From the NCBI GenBank assembly GCA_964564545.1, contig CAZMBP010000074.1, forward strand, positions 16,052 through 80,051: DNA of 64,000 bases, in the 5' to 3' direction. Position 1 is the first letter of the stretch, and every line of letters starts with the position of its first letter. A model generated the notes under the pieces. That model saw only the letters and a list, made by a program, of their open reading frames with translations. It was not told where the DNA came from and did not search any database. A program made the translations under genes and the position numbers. This document shows positions 43,502-51,440 of this stretch, piece by piece. The stretch is from CAJQQY01 sp964564545. GTDB taxonomy: Bacteria; Bacteroidota; Bacteroidia; Chitinophagales; Saprospiraceae.

Positions 43502-44566
43502 ATGAATCAAAATAAAAATTTAACCGCTACGCAAATTACTTCAGCAGATGAGAATGATCCAAATGCCGAAGCTCGCAAACGCGACCATATCGAACTTGCC
43601 TTTCAATCACAAATTGAGGAAGGGAAACTGGATAATCGTTTTTATTACGAACCACTTCTTGCTGCCCATCCTGATAAAAATTCACTTCCAGATTTTGACT
43701 TTTTAGGAAAAAAAATGCGGGCACCTATTTGGGTTTCGAGCATGACGGGAGGAACTGGTTTTGCAGGAATCATCAATCATAATTTAGCACGAGCATGCAA
43801 AGATTTTGGGATGGGTATGGGTTTAGGGTCATGTCGATCTTTGTTGTTTAGTGATGAGCATTTAAAGGATTTTGATGTAAGAAATTTGATTGGAGATGAT
43901 TTGCCTTTTTATGCAAACTTAGGAATTGCGCAGTTGGAAGATTTGATTGATGACAACAAAATAGATCTTGTAAATACATTGTTACAAAAACTTCGAGCTG
44001 ATGGTTTAATCATTCATGTGAATCCATTTCAAGAATGGTTACAACCTGAAGGTGATCGTTTTCGAAGACCTCCGATTGAGACAATCGAAACTATTTTAGA
44101 AAAAATAAATGCAAAAATAATCGTCAAAGAAGTAGGGCAAGGAATGGGTTATGAAAGTCTAAAACGACTTTTTCAATTACCTTTAGCAGCAGTAGATTTT
44201 GCCGCGAATGGAGGAACTAACTTTGCGAAAGTAGAACTCCTACGAAGTGAGGAACAGAAGCAAAGCATTTACCAAAAATTAGCATACGTAGGTCACAGCG
44301 CTGAACAAATGACCATGATGACCAATCAAATTATAGAAGATTTGGGAGATAAAATGCGTTGTAAAGAAGTCATCATTTCGGGTGGTGTAAAAAACTTTTT
44401 GGATGGATATTATTTAATTAATAAATTAGACCTCTCAAGTATCTATGGACAGGCGTCAAGTTTTCTAAAACACGCTAGAGGAGACTATCAAGAATTGTAT
44501 AATTATGTAGATGCTCAGGTGCAAGGATTAGAATTAGCTAATGCCTTTTTAAAAATAAAAGATTGA
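43502..44566 (+). CDS. fni: Isopentenyl-diphosphate delta-isomerase, type 2
   Basis: The FMN/NADPH-dependent isomerase interconverts IPP and DMAPP. The 354-residue protein shows type 2 blocks: ARKRDHIELAF, PIWVSSMTGGT, FGMGMGLGSCRSLL, LIIHVNPFQEWLQPEGD, IIVKEVGQGMG and the FMN-phosphate region IISGGVKNFLDGY. It is first of a co-oriented set with HMG-CoA reductase and a GHMP kinase, i.e. a mevalonate-pathway cluster. Confidence 0.94.
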   Translation: MNQNKNLTATQITSADENDPNAEARKRDHIELAFQSQIEEGKLDNRFYYEPLLAAHPDKNSLPDFDFLGKKMRAPIWVSSMTGGTGFAGIINHNLARACKDFGMGMGLGSCRSLLFSDEHLKDFDVRNLIGDDLPFYANLGIAQLEDLIDDNKIDLVNTLLQKLRADGLIIHVNPFQEWLQPEGDRFRRPPIETIETILEKINAKIIVKEVGQGMGYESLKRLFQLPLAAVDFAANGGTNFAKVELLRSEEQKQSIYQKLAYVGHSAEQMTMMTNQIIEDLGDKMRCKEVIISGGVKNFLDGYYLINKLDLSSIYGQASSFLKHARGDYQELYNYVDAQVQGLELANAFLKIKD

Positions 44567-44580
44567 ATCCACTACAATTA

Positions 44581-44615
44581 TACTCACAAGGTGACTTGAA
44601 GTCACTTTTTGAGTA
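44581..44615. repeat. Hairpin between fni and the HMG-CoA reductase gene
   Basis: TACTCA...TGAGTA encloses GTGACTTGAAGTCAC (44591-44605). Its GACTT/AAGTC core resembles the 17-nt palindrome family. It lies 24 nt before the reductase start and could process or modulate the polycistronic message. Confidence 0.5.
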
Positions 44616-44638
44616 GGATACACTAAATTACTTTATCG

Positions 44639-46003
44639 ATGAAAAAATCAATTTCAGGATTTTCAAAAATGTCCAAACGGAAAAAATTACGTTGGATCGT
44701 TGAGAATTTTTTCAAAGACCCTGAAAATGTGATGCGGGAACTTATGAGTCATTGGCATCCAAATGAGGAGCAACAAAGAGTGCTAGATGGCTTTAGCGAA
44801 AACACTATTAGTAATTATGTTTTGCCATTTGGAGTCGCGCCTAATTTTGTCATCAATGACAAAACTTATGTGATGCCAATGGTCATCGAAGAGAGTTCAG
44901 TTGTAGCAGCAGCTTCAAGTGCCGCTAAGTTTTGGATGGCGCGAGGAGGGTTTAAAGCGAAAGTAATTGCTACTAAAAAAGTAGGTCAAGTTCATTTTAG
45001 TTGGAGTGGAACCGCGGAGAAGTTAAATTCAGTTTTTGAAGAATTAGAAGCACAATTGCGAACCGACGTTTCTCATATTACTGCAAACATGGAGAATCGT
45101 GGTGGTGGAATTTTAGACATTTCATTACTCGATATGACGCATTTGGAAGATGATTATTTTCAGCTCAAAGTTAATTTTGAGACTTGCGATTCGATGGGTG
45201 CGAATTTCATAAATTCTGTATTAGAAGAATTTGGAAGATCTTTAAAAAACTTTGCTGCAACGCATGCAACTTTTGAGGGAAAAGAAAAAGAGTTGACAGT
45301 AATTATGGCAATTCTTTCCAATTATACACCTGAATGTTTAGTCCGAGCGTGGGTTGAATGTCCAGTAGAAGATTTAGGGAAATTTGGTGAATTAGATGCG
45401 TCAACTTTTGCTCAAAAATTTTGCAAAGCAATTCGAATTGCTCATATCGATCCTCACCGAGCAACGACTCATAACAAAGGAATTTTCAATGGAATTGATG
45501 CCGTAGTTTTAGCAACTGCTAATGATTTCCGAGCAGTTGAATCTTGTGGACATACTTATGCTGCAAGAGACGGACAGTACCGAAGTTTGAGTTATTGCAG
45601 CATTGAAAATGGTATTTTTAAATTTTGGATGGACTTACCGATTGCCTTGGGAACGGTGGGAGGATTAACAAAATTACATCCTGTTGCAAGACGTTCTTTG
45701 GAACTTTTAGGCAACCCTTCTGCGAGTGAATTAATGCAAATTATTGCGGTCGCAGGTTTGGCTCAAAACTTTGCAGCAGTTAGATCTTTAGTCACTACTG
45801 GTATCCAAAAAGGGCATATGAAAATGCACTTACTTAATATTTTAAATCATCTTGGTGCAAATGAAAAAGAGGTTAAAGAAACAGTCAATTACTTTAAAGA
45901 TAAAGTAGTTTCCTTTTCTGCAGTTCGAGATTTTTTAGATTTAATACGAGGCGACAAAAAAAAGGACATTAGCCTTTTGACTAATCAAAAGGCGGATTCT
46001 TAA
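44639..46003 (+). CDS. Hydroxymethylglutaryl-CoA reductase, class II
   Basis: Converts HMG-CoA to mevalonate (or the reverse) with NAD(P)H. The 454-residue protein has class II blocks: SENTISNYVLPFGVAPNF, MVIEESSVVAAASSAAKFW (catalytic Glu), ATTHNKGIFNGIDAVVLAT (catalytic Lys and Asp region), GTVGGLTKLHP and the C-terminal MKMHLLNIL (His region). No membrane domain. It lies in the mevalonate cluster, so a biosynthetic direction is likely despite the class usually named degradative. Confidence 0.93.
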   Translation: MKKSISGFSKMSKRKKLRWIVENFFKDPENVMRELMSHWHPNEEQQRVLDGFSENTISNYVLPFGVAPNFVINDKTYVMPMVIEESSVVAAASSAAKFWMARGGFKAKVIATKKVGQVHFSWSGTAEKLNSVFEELEAQLRTDVSHITANMENRGGGILDISLLDMTHLEDDYFQLKVNFETCDSMGANFINSVLEEFGRSLKNFAATHATFEGKEKELTVIMAILSNYTPECLVRAWVECPVEDLGKFGELDASTFAQKFCKAIRIAHIDPHRATTHNKGIFNGIDAVVLATANDFRAVESCGHTYAARDGQYRSLSYCSIENGIFKFWMDLPIALGTVGGLTKLHPVARRSLELLGNPSASELMQIIAVAGLAQNFAAVRSLVTTGIQKGHMKMHLLNILNHLGANEKEVKETVNYFKDKVVSFSAVRDFLDLIRGDKKKDISLLTNQKADS

Positions 46004-46033
46004 AATTGAATTTACTTTAATTCAATACATTTA

Positions 46034-46068
46034 GAACTTCCAGATTTTAGAAATCTGGAAGTTCTTTT
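46034..46068 (+). terminator. Hairpin after the HMG-CoA reductase gene
   Basis: Perfect 14-bp stem GAACTTCCAGATTT/AAATCTGGAAGTTC with a 3-nt loop and TTTT tail. The GHMP kinase gene starts 50 nt later, so it may be partial. Confidence 0.7.
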
Positions 46069-46117
46069 AGGTTATAAAAGTCATTTCAAAATATACTTTC
46101 ACAATCACGTAAATAGT

Positions 46118-47047
46118 TTGTTAGAAAACCAAAAACAATACATTCACGCCAACGGAAAACTACTCCTTTCCGCAGAATACTTTGTGCTTGATGGTGCTCT
46201 CGCTTTAGCTTTGCCTACTTCGAAAGGGCAAACATTTACCTTTGAAAGCATACCTGATTCTAATGTAATTTCATGGAAAAGTTTTAATGAGAAAAAAGAA
46301 CTTTGGTTTGAAGGAGTTTTTTCTTTGGAAAGTTTTCATGCAATAGAAACGAGTGATTTAGCTGTTTCAAATCGCTTGACTCAAATTTTAAATGCTTGCC
46401 GTGAACTAAATAATTCTTTTTTAAAAAATGAAAAAGGAATTGCGGTAGAGTCACATTTGACCTTTCCAAAAAACTGGGGATTGGGGACGAGTTCTACATT
46501 AATTTATAGTGTGGCAAAATGGGCAGAGGTAAATGCATTTGTATTGTTAAAAAAAACTTTTGGTGGTTCAGGTTATGATATTGCTTGTGCAGGTGCAGAT
46601 AAAAATATTTTATATTCAAAAATAGATGGTGTGGCTGAATGGTCGAATTGTGCATTTGATCCACCATTTAAAAATCAGTTGTATTTTATTTTTTTAGGAA
46701 AAAAACAAAATAGTAGAGAAGGGATTTCTCATTATCGAAAGATCGATAAAAAAGAGCATCTGGTTTCGGAGTTTTCTTTTTTAACAAAAAAAATACTAGA
46801 GTGTACAGAGCTTTCTGAGTTTGAGAAATTACTTGAGCAACACGAAGATTTAGTATCTACAACATTACATTTATCAAAAGTAAAAGGTTTATTTTTTAAA
46901 GATTATTGGGGAAGTGTGAAATCCTTGGGAGCTTGGGGGGGAGATTTTGTTTTGGCGACTAGTGACCGATCGGAGGAAGAAACTCGAAAGTATTTCAACG
47001 AAAAGGGGTTTGAAGTGTTTATAAAATATGAGGATTTAATAAAGTAA
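46118..47047 (+). CDS. GHMP-family kinase, mevalonate/phosphomevalonate kinase-like
   Basis: The 309-residue protein has the GHMP plan: N-terminal HANGKLLLSAEYFVLDGALAL (substrate strand), glycine-rich ATP loop PKNWGLGTSSTLIYSVAKW (about 118-136), GGSGYDIACAGAD, and a C-terminal glycine motif SLGAWGGDFVLAT. Placed next to fni and HMG-CoA reductase it is expected to phosphorylate mevalonate or phosphomevalonate. It starts at TTG (46118), immediately after an in-frame stop; no ATG precedes the conserved strand. Confidence 0.82.
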   Translation: MLENQKQYIHANGKLLLSAEYFVLDGALALALPTSKGQTFTFESIPDSNVISWKSFNEKKELWFEGVFSLESFHAIETSDLAVSNRLTQILNACRELNNSFLKNEKGIAVESHLTFPKNWGLGTSSTLIYSVAKWAEVNAFVLLKKTFGGSGYDIACAGADKNILYSKIDGVAEWSNCAFDPPFKNQLYFIFLGKKQNSREGISHYRKIDKKEHLVSEFSFLTKKILECTELSEFEKLLEQHEDLVSTTLHLSKVKGLFFKDYWGSVKSLGAWGGDFVLATSDRSEEETRKYFNEKGFEVFIKYEDLIK

Positions 47048-47048
47048 T

Positions 47049-47162
47049 ACGACTCTCTGAGTCGTTGCTCGTTATGCGACTTTCCAAGTCGTTATTTTTT
47101 AATTTAAAATATTGTTTATCGACTCTCAAAGTTGATGGATGAAAAACGACTCGGAGAGTCGT
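47049..47162. repeat. Cluster of 17-nt palindromes
   Basis: ACGACTCTCTGAGTCGT (47049-47065), GCGACTTTCCAAGTCGT (47076-47092) and ACGACTCGGAGAGTCGT (47146-47162), plus a decayed copy at 47118-47136. The cluster fills the gap between the GHMP kinase stop (47047) and the reductase start (47171). Confidence 0.78.
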
Positions 47163-47170
47163 CATACGTT

Positions 47171-47911
47171 ATGGCAAAAAAATGGTTTGATAGCAAGGTA
47201 ATTAGAATTGAAGATGAGTCTTCGACAACGAAACGATTTTGGGTGCAAGTTGAAGGCGATGAAGTTGTTGACTTTAAAGCTGGGCAATTTGTGACTTTGG
47301 ACTTACCAATTTCTGAAAAGCGTACCAAACGGTGGCGCTCCTACTCTATTGCTAATGCGCCTGATCAATCAAATATATTAGAATTTTGTATTGTCTTACT
47401 AGAAGGTGGAGCGGGAACAACTTACTTCTTTGAGGAGGTGAAAATTGGAACTTCGATTAAATTAAAAAAACCGGCTGGTGGCTTTCATTTACCTGAAAAA
47501 ATAGAAACGGATTTAGTTTTTATTTGTACAGGAACTGGAGTTGCTCCTTTTCGAAGTATGCTTTGGGATATTTACAATAATAAAATTCCTCATAAAAACA
47601 TTCATTTGATTTTTGGAACGAGAACGGAAGATGGCATTTTGTATGAAAAAGAATTTGAAGACTTTATGGAGAAAATGCCTGAATTTAAATATTCTGTTGC
47701 ATTGTCACGAGAGGAAATTTTGCCTGAAAAAAAATACGAAATCGTAAAAGGATATGTACATCCGATTTATCAAAAACATTTTTCGGAAGTTCGAAGTGAG
47801 GTAGATTTTTGGATTTGTGGATGGAGCAATATGATTGATGAAGCAGTCGCAAAATTAATGGTAGAAATGGGGTATGATAAGGGGCAAATTCATTATGAAT
47901 TGTATGGGTGA
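47171..47911 (+). CDS. Ferredoxin-NADP reductase-like FAD/NAD(P) oxidoreductase
   Basis: The 246-residue flavoprotein has an FAD domain (AGQFVTLDLP, then RWRSYSIAN with the R-x-Y-S motif) and an NAD(P) domain (VFICTGTGVAPFRSML, FGTRTEDGILY, CGWSNMIDEA) ending in YELYG, as in the FNR family. It probably passes electrons between NAD(P)H and a ferredoxin, flavodoxin or oxygenase. The frame is open back to 47132, but that part is a palindromic repeat, so MAKKWFD at 47171 is chosen. It could serve the P450, but that is speculation. Confidence 0.88.
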   Translation: MAKKWFDSKVIRIEDESSTTKRFWVQVEGDEVVDFKAGQFVTLDLPISEKRTKRWRSYSIANAPDQSNILEFCIVLLEGGAGTTYFFEEVKIGTSIKLKKPAGGFHLPEKIETDLVFICTGTGVAPFRSMLWDIYNNKIPHKNIHLIFGTRTEDGILYEKEFEDFMEKMPEFKYSVALSREEILPEKKYEIVKGYVHPIYQKHFSEVRSEVDFWICGWSNMIDEAVAKLMVEMGYDKGQIHYELYG

Positions 47912-48050
47912 TTTTTTTGCTGCTGACTTTTTATGACTCTTATGACTTTTCGTTGACTCTTTTTTTGCCGCTGACTTGGACTGACTTTCCCATTATACAT
48001 ACATGTGATGAGAGAGTAAGTTAAGTCAGTCCAAGTCTGTGGCAAAAAAA
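47912..48050. repeat. GCCGCTGACTT-family inverted repeat with an extra half copy
   Basis: Arms 47960-47987 and 48023-48050 (TTTTTTTGCCGCTGACTT... and complement) match at 26 of 28 positions with a 35-nt loop. A half copy, TTTTTTTGCTGCTGACTT, starts directly after the stop codon at 47912. Same core as 28300-28366. Confidence 0.78.
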
Positions 48051-48086
48051 TCTCAAAAGCAATCAACCAAATTCAGGTAAAAGCGT

Positions 48087-48094
48087 TATCTTTG
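48087..48094 (+). promoter_or_regulatory. Candidate -7 box for the Nfu gene
   Basis: TATCTTTG matches TAnnTTTG, 54 nt before the ATG; no exact -33 box. Confidence 0.4.
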
Positions 48095-48147
48095 TAGAAT
48101 CAATCTAAATAACCTTTTTAGAAAAAATTAAATCGATAAAATAAATC

Positions 48148-48765
48148 ATGGAAAATACAGCAACTAAAAGTCCGGTAATGCTTTACACAGAGCAAACTCC
48201 AAACCCGGAATCGTTGAAATTTGTTACCAATAGGATGTTGTTTAAAGGTACAGCGGATTTTAGAGAAGAAGATTTGGCGAAAGAATGGTCTCCATTAGGA
48301 ACTGCATTATTTGAATTACCTTACGTAAAAGGTGTTTATATTTGTAATAACTTTGTTTCAGTAACTAAGGAATTCAATTACTCTTGGGAAGACATCATGT
48401 TGAAATTGAAAGATTTTCTCAAAAAATATGTTGAGAACGGTGGAGAAATTGTTTCAGAAGGATTTGAAGCAGCAATGGCAAAACTCGAAGAAGAGCGAGG
48501 AGCAAGTTATGAATATTCAGAAGACGAAGCAGTTATCGTTCAAAAAATCAAAGACTTAATTGATACGTATGTGAAGCCAGCAGTAGAAATGGATGGTGGA
48601 AATATCGAATTCAAATCATTTGACAGCGAAGGAATTGTAACTGTAATTTTACAAGGTGCATGTAGCGGATGTCCTTCTTCAACTGTAACGTTGAAATCAG
48701 GAATTGAGGGAATGCTAAAAAGAATGGTTCCAGAAGTAAAAGAAGTTGTTTCAGAAATGGGATAA
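48148..48765 (+). CDS. Nfu-type iron-sulfur cluster carrier
   Basis: The 205-residue protein has an N-terminal Nfu-N domain (EQTPNPESLKFVTNRML, LFELPYVKGVYICNNFVSV) and a C-terminal NifU-like domain with VKPAVEMDGGNIEF and the cluster-binding GACSGCPSST (Cys172 and Cys175). It carries Fe-S clusters to target proteins in the cytoplasm. Single gene followed by a terminator. Confidence 0.94.
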   Translation: MENTATKSPVMLYTEQTPNPESLKFVTNRMLFKGTADFREEDLAKEWSPLGTALFELPYVKGVYICNNFVSVTKEFNYSWEDIMLKLKDFLKKYVENGGEIVSEGFEAAMAKLEEERGASYEYSEDEAVIVQKIKDLIDTYVKPAVEMDGGNIEFKSFDSEGIVTVILQGACSGCPSSTVTLKSGIEGMLKRMVPEVKEVVSEMG

Positions 48766-48808
48766 TTTTATCATAAAGAATCAACCTATCATTTTCCACA
48801 AAATGATA

Positions 48809-48846
48809 TTGGCGATATTTCGAAGGGAGTATCGCCATTTTTTATT
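48809..48846 (+). terminator. Nfu terminator
   Basis: TGGCGATA/TATCGCCA hairpin with TTTTTTATTTT; a smaller ATCATTTT/AAAATGAT hairpin precedes it. Confidence 0.82.
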
Positions 48847-48864
48847 TTAGTATTTTGCTAAAAT

Positions 48865-48904
48865 AATTTAGGCGATACTTCTTAATTGAAGTATCGCCTA
48901 AATT
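48865..48904 (-). terminator. Terminator of the TonB receptor gene
   Basis: Perfect 17-nt arms AATTTAGGCGATACTTC and complement, 25 nt after the receptor stop; shares GGCGATA with the adjacent terminator. Confidence 0.82.
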
Positions 48905-48928
48905 ATTTTTTTAACATGAAGATCTTTC

Positions 48929-51238
48929 TTAAAATGACTTCAGCCTCACTCCCACAAAAAATGTCCTTGGTAAAGATGGCCCATAGATGTAATTACTATC
49001 TCTATTTTTTCCTGAATCAAAATCATCTTGGTAGGCATTCGTTACATTTTTTACCCCTCCAAAAACTTCTAATCCCGAATCCATTTTTTTCAAATCAAAA
49101 GTATAACCTGCTTTCAAACTCAATTCAGTAAACGCTTTTGTTGTTAAATATTCATCAGTCAACTGCTCTGGTGCTCCAGCAAAATGTGCAATTTCCATAT
49201 TTCCAGTATAAACTAAATTTGCAGAAGCGTTGAATTTTTTATTAGGCATAATCGTCAACATCGCATAACCATATTGATTAGGTGTTCGTAAAAATTCTCG
49301 ACGACCTTCAATTCCTTCAATGTTTACAACAGACTCATCATACTCGCTAGTTTGCAAGGTGAAACCTCCTTCTAATTGAATTTTTTGATCATAGTTGGCT
49401 CGTACTTCTAAAGTTGCTCCTTGAACGGTAGCACCATCTCCATTTCTTTTTTCAAATAATTCTCCAAATGAATCCTCTCCTATTGACTCTTGATAAAATG
49501 CATCTCTCAAATAAGTATAAAACCCTTCCGCAGTAAATCCTACGATAAATTTGTCCTTAGGCAAATCATAATTAACCGATCCACTCCAACTATTTGATCG
49601 CTCTTCTTTCAAATCAGGCGACAACCCAATTCTCGAAATTCCTCCTCCTGCAAAGGCAATATGCAAGTCAGCATCAAACGCTTGCGGCGCTCTGAAACCT
49701 GTACTCCATGTCAATCTAAACTGAGTGGTATTTTTTAATTTATATAAAAGTGAAGCTCGTGGACTTGCAATAACTCTATCCACTAAATTATGTTTATCAA
49801 ATCTTACACCTGTCAATAAATTTATAGAAGGAGTAACCTCCCAATCACTTTGTAAAAATCCACCAGCAGTTTTGGTCAACTGATCCACTTTGTATCGGTA
49901 AGCTGGAATTTCGTCAAATACATCATCCAAAACATATTCACCTCCAACTGTCAAGACATTTGTTCCACCAAAGAAATTTCGTAAACGATGATTCAACTGC
50001 ACTCCTGCTTGAAAAGTAGTATTATCTGAAACACCATATGGTGGAGCCACCAAATGATTGGCAATCGCTAAACTATCATCTGGAAAAATTCCTGTATAGT
50101 GATCTCGGTCTGTATTTTGAGCAGCGATGTAAGAAATAAATGAACTATTATCATCATTAAAATTGATTTGATAATCAACATTTCCCATCCAAACATTATG
50201 TGTTCTCTCTTCTGATTGCAATGCTAAATGTGCTGCCCCATCAACCATCTCTCCACCATAACGATATTCAGAAAGATTGCTAATACTCATCTCAATCTTC
50301 TGATTTTTAGTTGGTTGGAAAAATAAATTTGCTCCCAATGAGCTATTTTTTAATTCAGGAATTTCAGAAAAATTATCACCATTATGATCATACATTTCTC
50401 GCTCTCGACGATTTATGAAAAATGAAATACCTGCATTTCCTTTATGACTTAAAGCTGTAGCATTTCCACTTAAAATATTTTCTGCAGCTTCTCCATTGAT
50501 ACTTTGGTGAGTATAATTTAGGTCAAAAGAATTTTCATTTGGAACTTTTGTAATCACATTTACCGTCCCACCTATCGCACTTGATCCATACAAAGAAGAT
50601 CCACCACCACGAACAACTTCGATTCGATCAATCATATTAGTAGGAACTTGCTCCATTCCATAAAGTCCTGTCAGGGGACTAAAAATTGGACGACCGTTTA
50701 TCAAAATTTGAGCGTAACCTCCGCCCAATCCATTCATTCTCAATTGAGTATAATTACAAGTTTGACAATCGGTTTCAACTCTAAGTCCTGGCTGAAATCT
50801 CAAACCTTCTGACAAACTACAAGCTTGAACATCTCCCAATGATTTACTGTCAATCACATTGACAATGACAGGAGATTGAGTTTGTCGTTTAAAAGTTTTA
50901 GTTCCAGTTACCACAACTTGATCCAAGTAGAATTGAGATTCCTCTAAATCAAAATCCAATTTTACATTTGGTTGAGCAGCACTTATTTTGATTATCCGTT
51001 TTTGAGAAATATAGCCCGTAAACGAAACTACTACCTTCCACTCCCCTTCTGGAATATTCTTAATTGCAAATTCTCCATTCTCTCCAGCAGTCGTTCCCAA
51101 TTCTGTATTTTCTATTTGAATGTTAGCAAATTCAAGTGGAGTCGTTTTGGAAAATATTTTACCAGTTAAACTCCCACCTTGTGCAGTTGTAAAAAGACTT
51201 AAACACATTGCAAACAAAAAGATTAGATTCTTTTTCAT
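48929..51238 (-). CDS. TonB-dependent outer-membrane receptor
   Basis: The 769-residue protein has a signal peptide (…FTTAQ, about residue 20), a carboxypeptidase-regulatory-like domain (about 22-100), a plug (about 110-235, with VETDCQTCNYTQLRMNGLG and ILINGRPIFSPLTGLYG) and a 22-strand-type barrel ending FFVGVRLKSF. It imports a chelated metal or cofactor across the outer membrane. A palindromic site in its promoter suggests repression by a metal-sensing regulator, so iron or manganese complexes are possible substrates; cobalamin is not excluded. Single gene with no SusD or periplasmic partner. Confidence 0.92.
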   Translation of the reverse strand: MKKNLIFLFAMCLSLFTTAQGGSLTGKIFSKTTPLEFANIQIENTELGTTAGENGEFAIKNIPEGEWKVVVSFTGYISQKRIIKISAAQPNVKLDFDLEESQFYLDQVVVTGTKTFKRQTQSPVIVNVIDSKSLGDVQACSLSEGLRFQPGLRVETDCQTCNYTQLRMNGLGGGYAQILINGRPIFSPLTGLYGMEQVPTNMIDRIEVVRGGGSSLYGSSAIGGTVNVITKVPNENSFDLNYTHQSINGEAAENILSGNATALSHKGNAGISFFINRREREMYDHNGDNFSEIPELKNSSLGANLFFQPTKNQKIEMSISNLSEYRYGGEMVDGAAHLALQSEERTHNVWMGNVDYQINFNDDNSSFISYIAAQNTDRDHYTGIFPDDSLAIANHLVAPPYGVSDNTTFQAGVQLNHRLRNFFGGTNVLTVGGEYVLDDVFDEIPAYRYKVDQLTKTAGGFLQSDWEVTPSINLLTGVRFDKHNLVDRVIASPRASLLYKLKNTTQFRLTWSTGFRAPQAFDADLHIAFAGGGISRIGLSPDLKEERSNSWSGSVNYDLPKDKFIVGFTAEGFYTYLRDAFYQESIGEDSFGELFEKRNGDGATVQGATLEVRANYDQKIQLEGGFTLQTSEYDESVVNIEGIEGRREFLRTPNQYGYAMLTIMPNKKFNASANLVYTGNMEIAHFAGAPEQLTDEYLTTKAFTELSLKAGYTFDLKKMDSGLEVFGGVKNVTNAYQDDFDSGKNRDSNYIYGPSLPRTFFVGVRLKSF

Positions 51239-51264
51239 TATACTAAATTTTAATTTTAGATCCG

Positions 51265-51294
51265 CAAATTTACATTTTTAGACTCATCTAAAAA
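51265..51294 (-). promoter_or_regulatory. TonB receptor promoter with palindromic operator
   Basis: On the minus strand TAAATTTG (51265-51272) fits the -7 consensus. The perfect palindrome TTTTTAGACTCATCTAAAAA (51275-51294) occupies the spacer up to the -33 position. This layout fits a repressor of the DtxR/MntR or Fur kind; the family is inferred from the symmetry only. Confidence 0.55.
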
Positions 51295-51368
51295 ATAATT
51301 TAGTAAAATCTTTTATCAAATGCTAGTTTTTATTTGTTTGAAGGTGAAAACGCTTGTATTTTGAACAT

Positions 51369-51410
51369 AAAAAAAGCGATGCCAGTACATTTTGTACCAA
51401 CATCGCTTTT
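51369..51410 (-). terminator. Terminator of the acyl-CoA ligase gene
   Basis: Arms AAAAGCGATG/CATCGCTTTT with an inner GTAC/GTAC pairing; minus-strand T-run. Confidence 0.85.
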
Positions 51411-51440
51411 AATTTTTTATTAAAAATCTAGTTGCGCTGA

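Noticed and set aside
47132..47170. 13-residue extension of the ferredoxin reductase-like protein
   Set aside because: It translates a palindromic repeat (ACGACTCGGAGAGTCGT); MAKKWFD is the better start.
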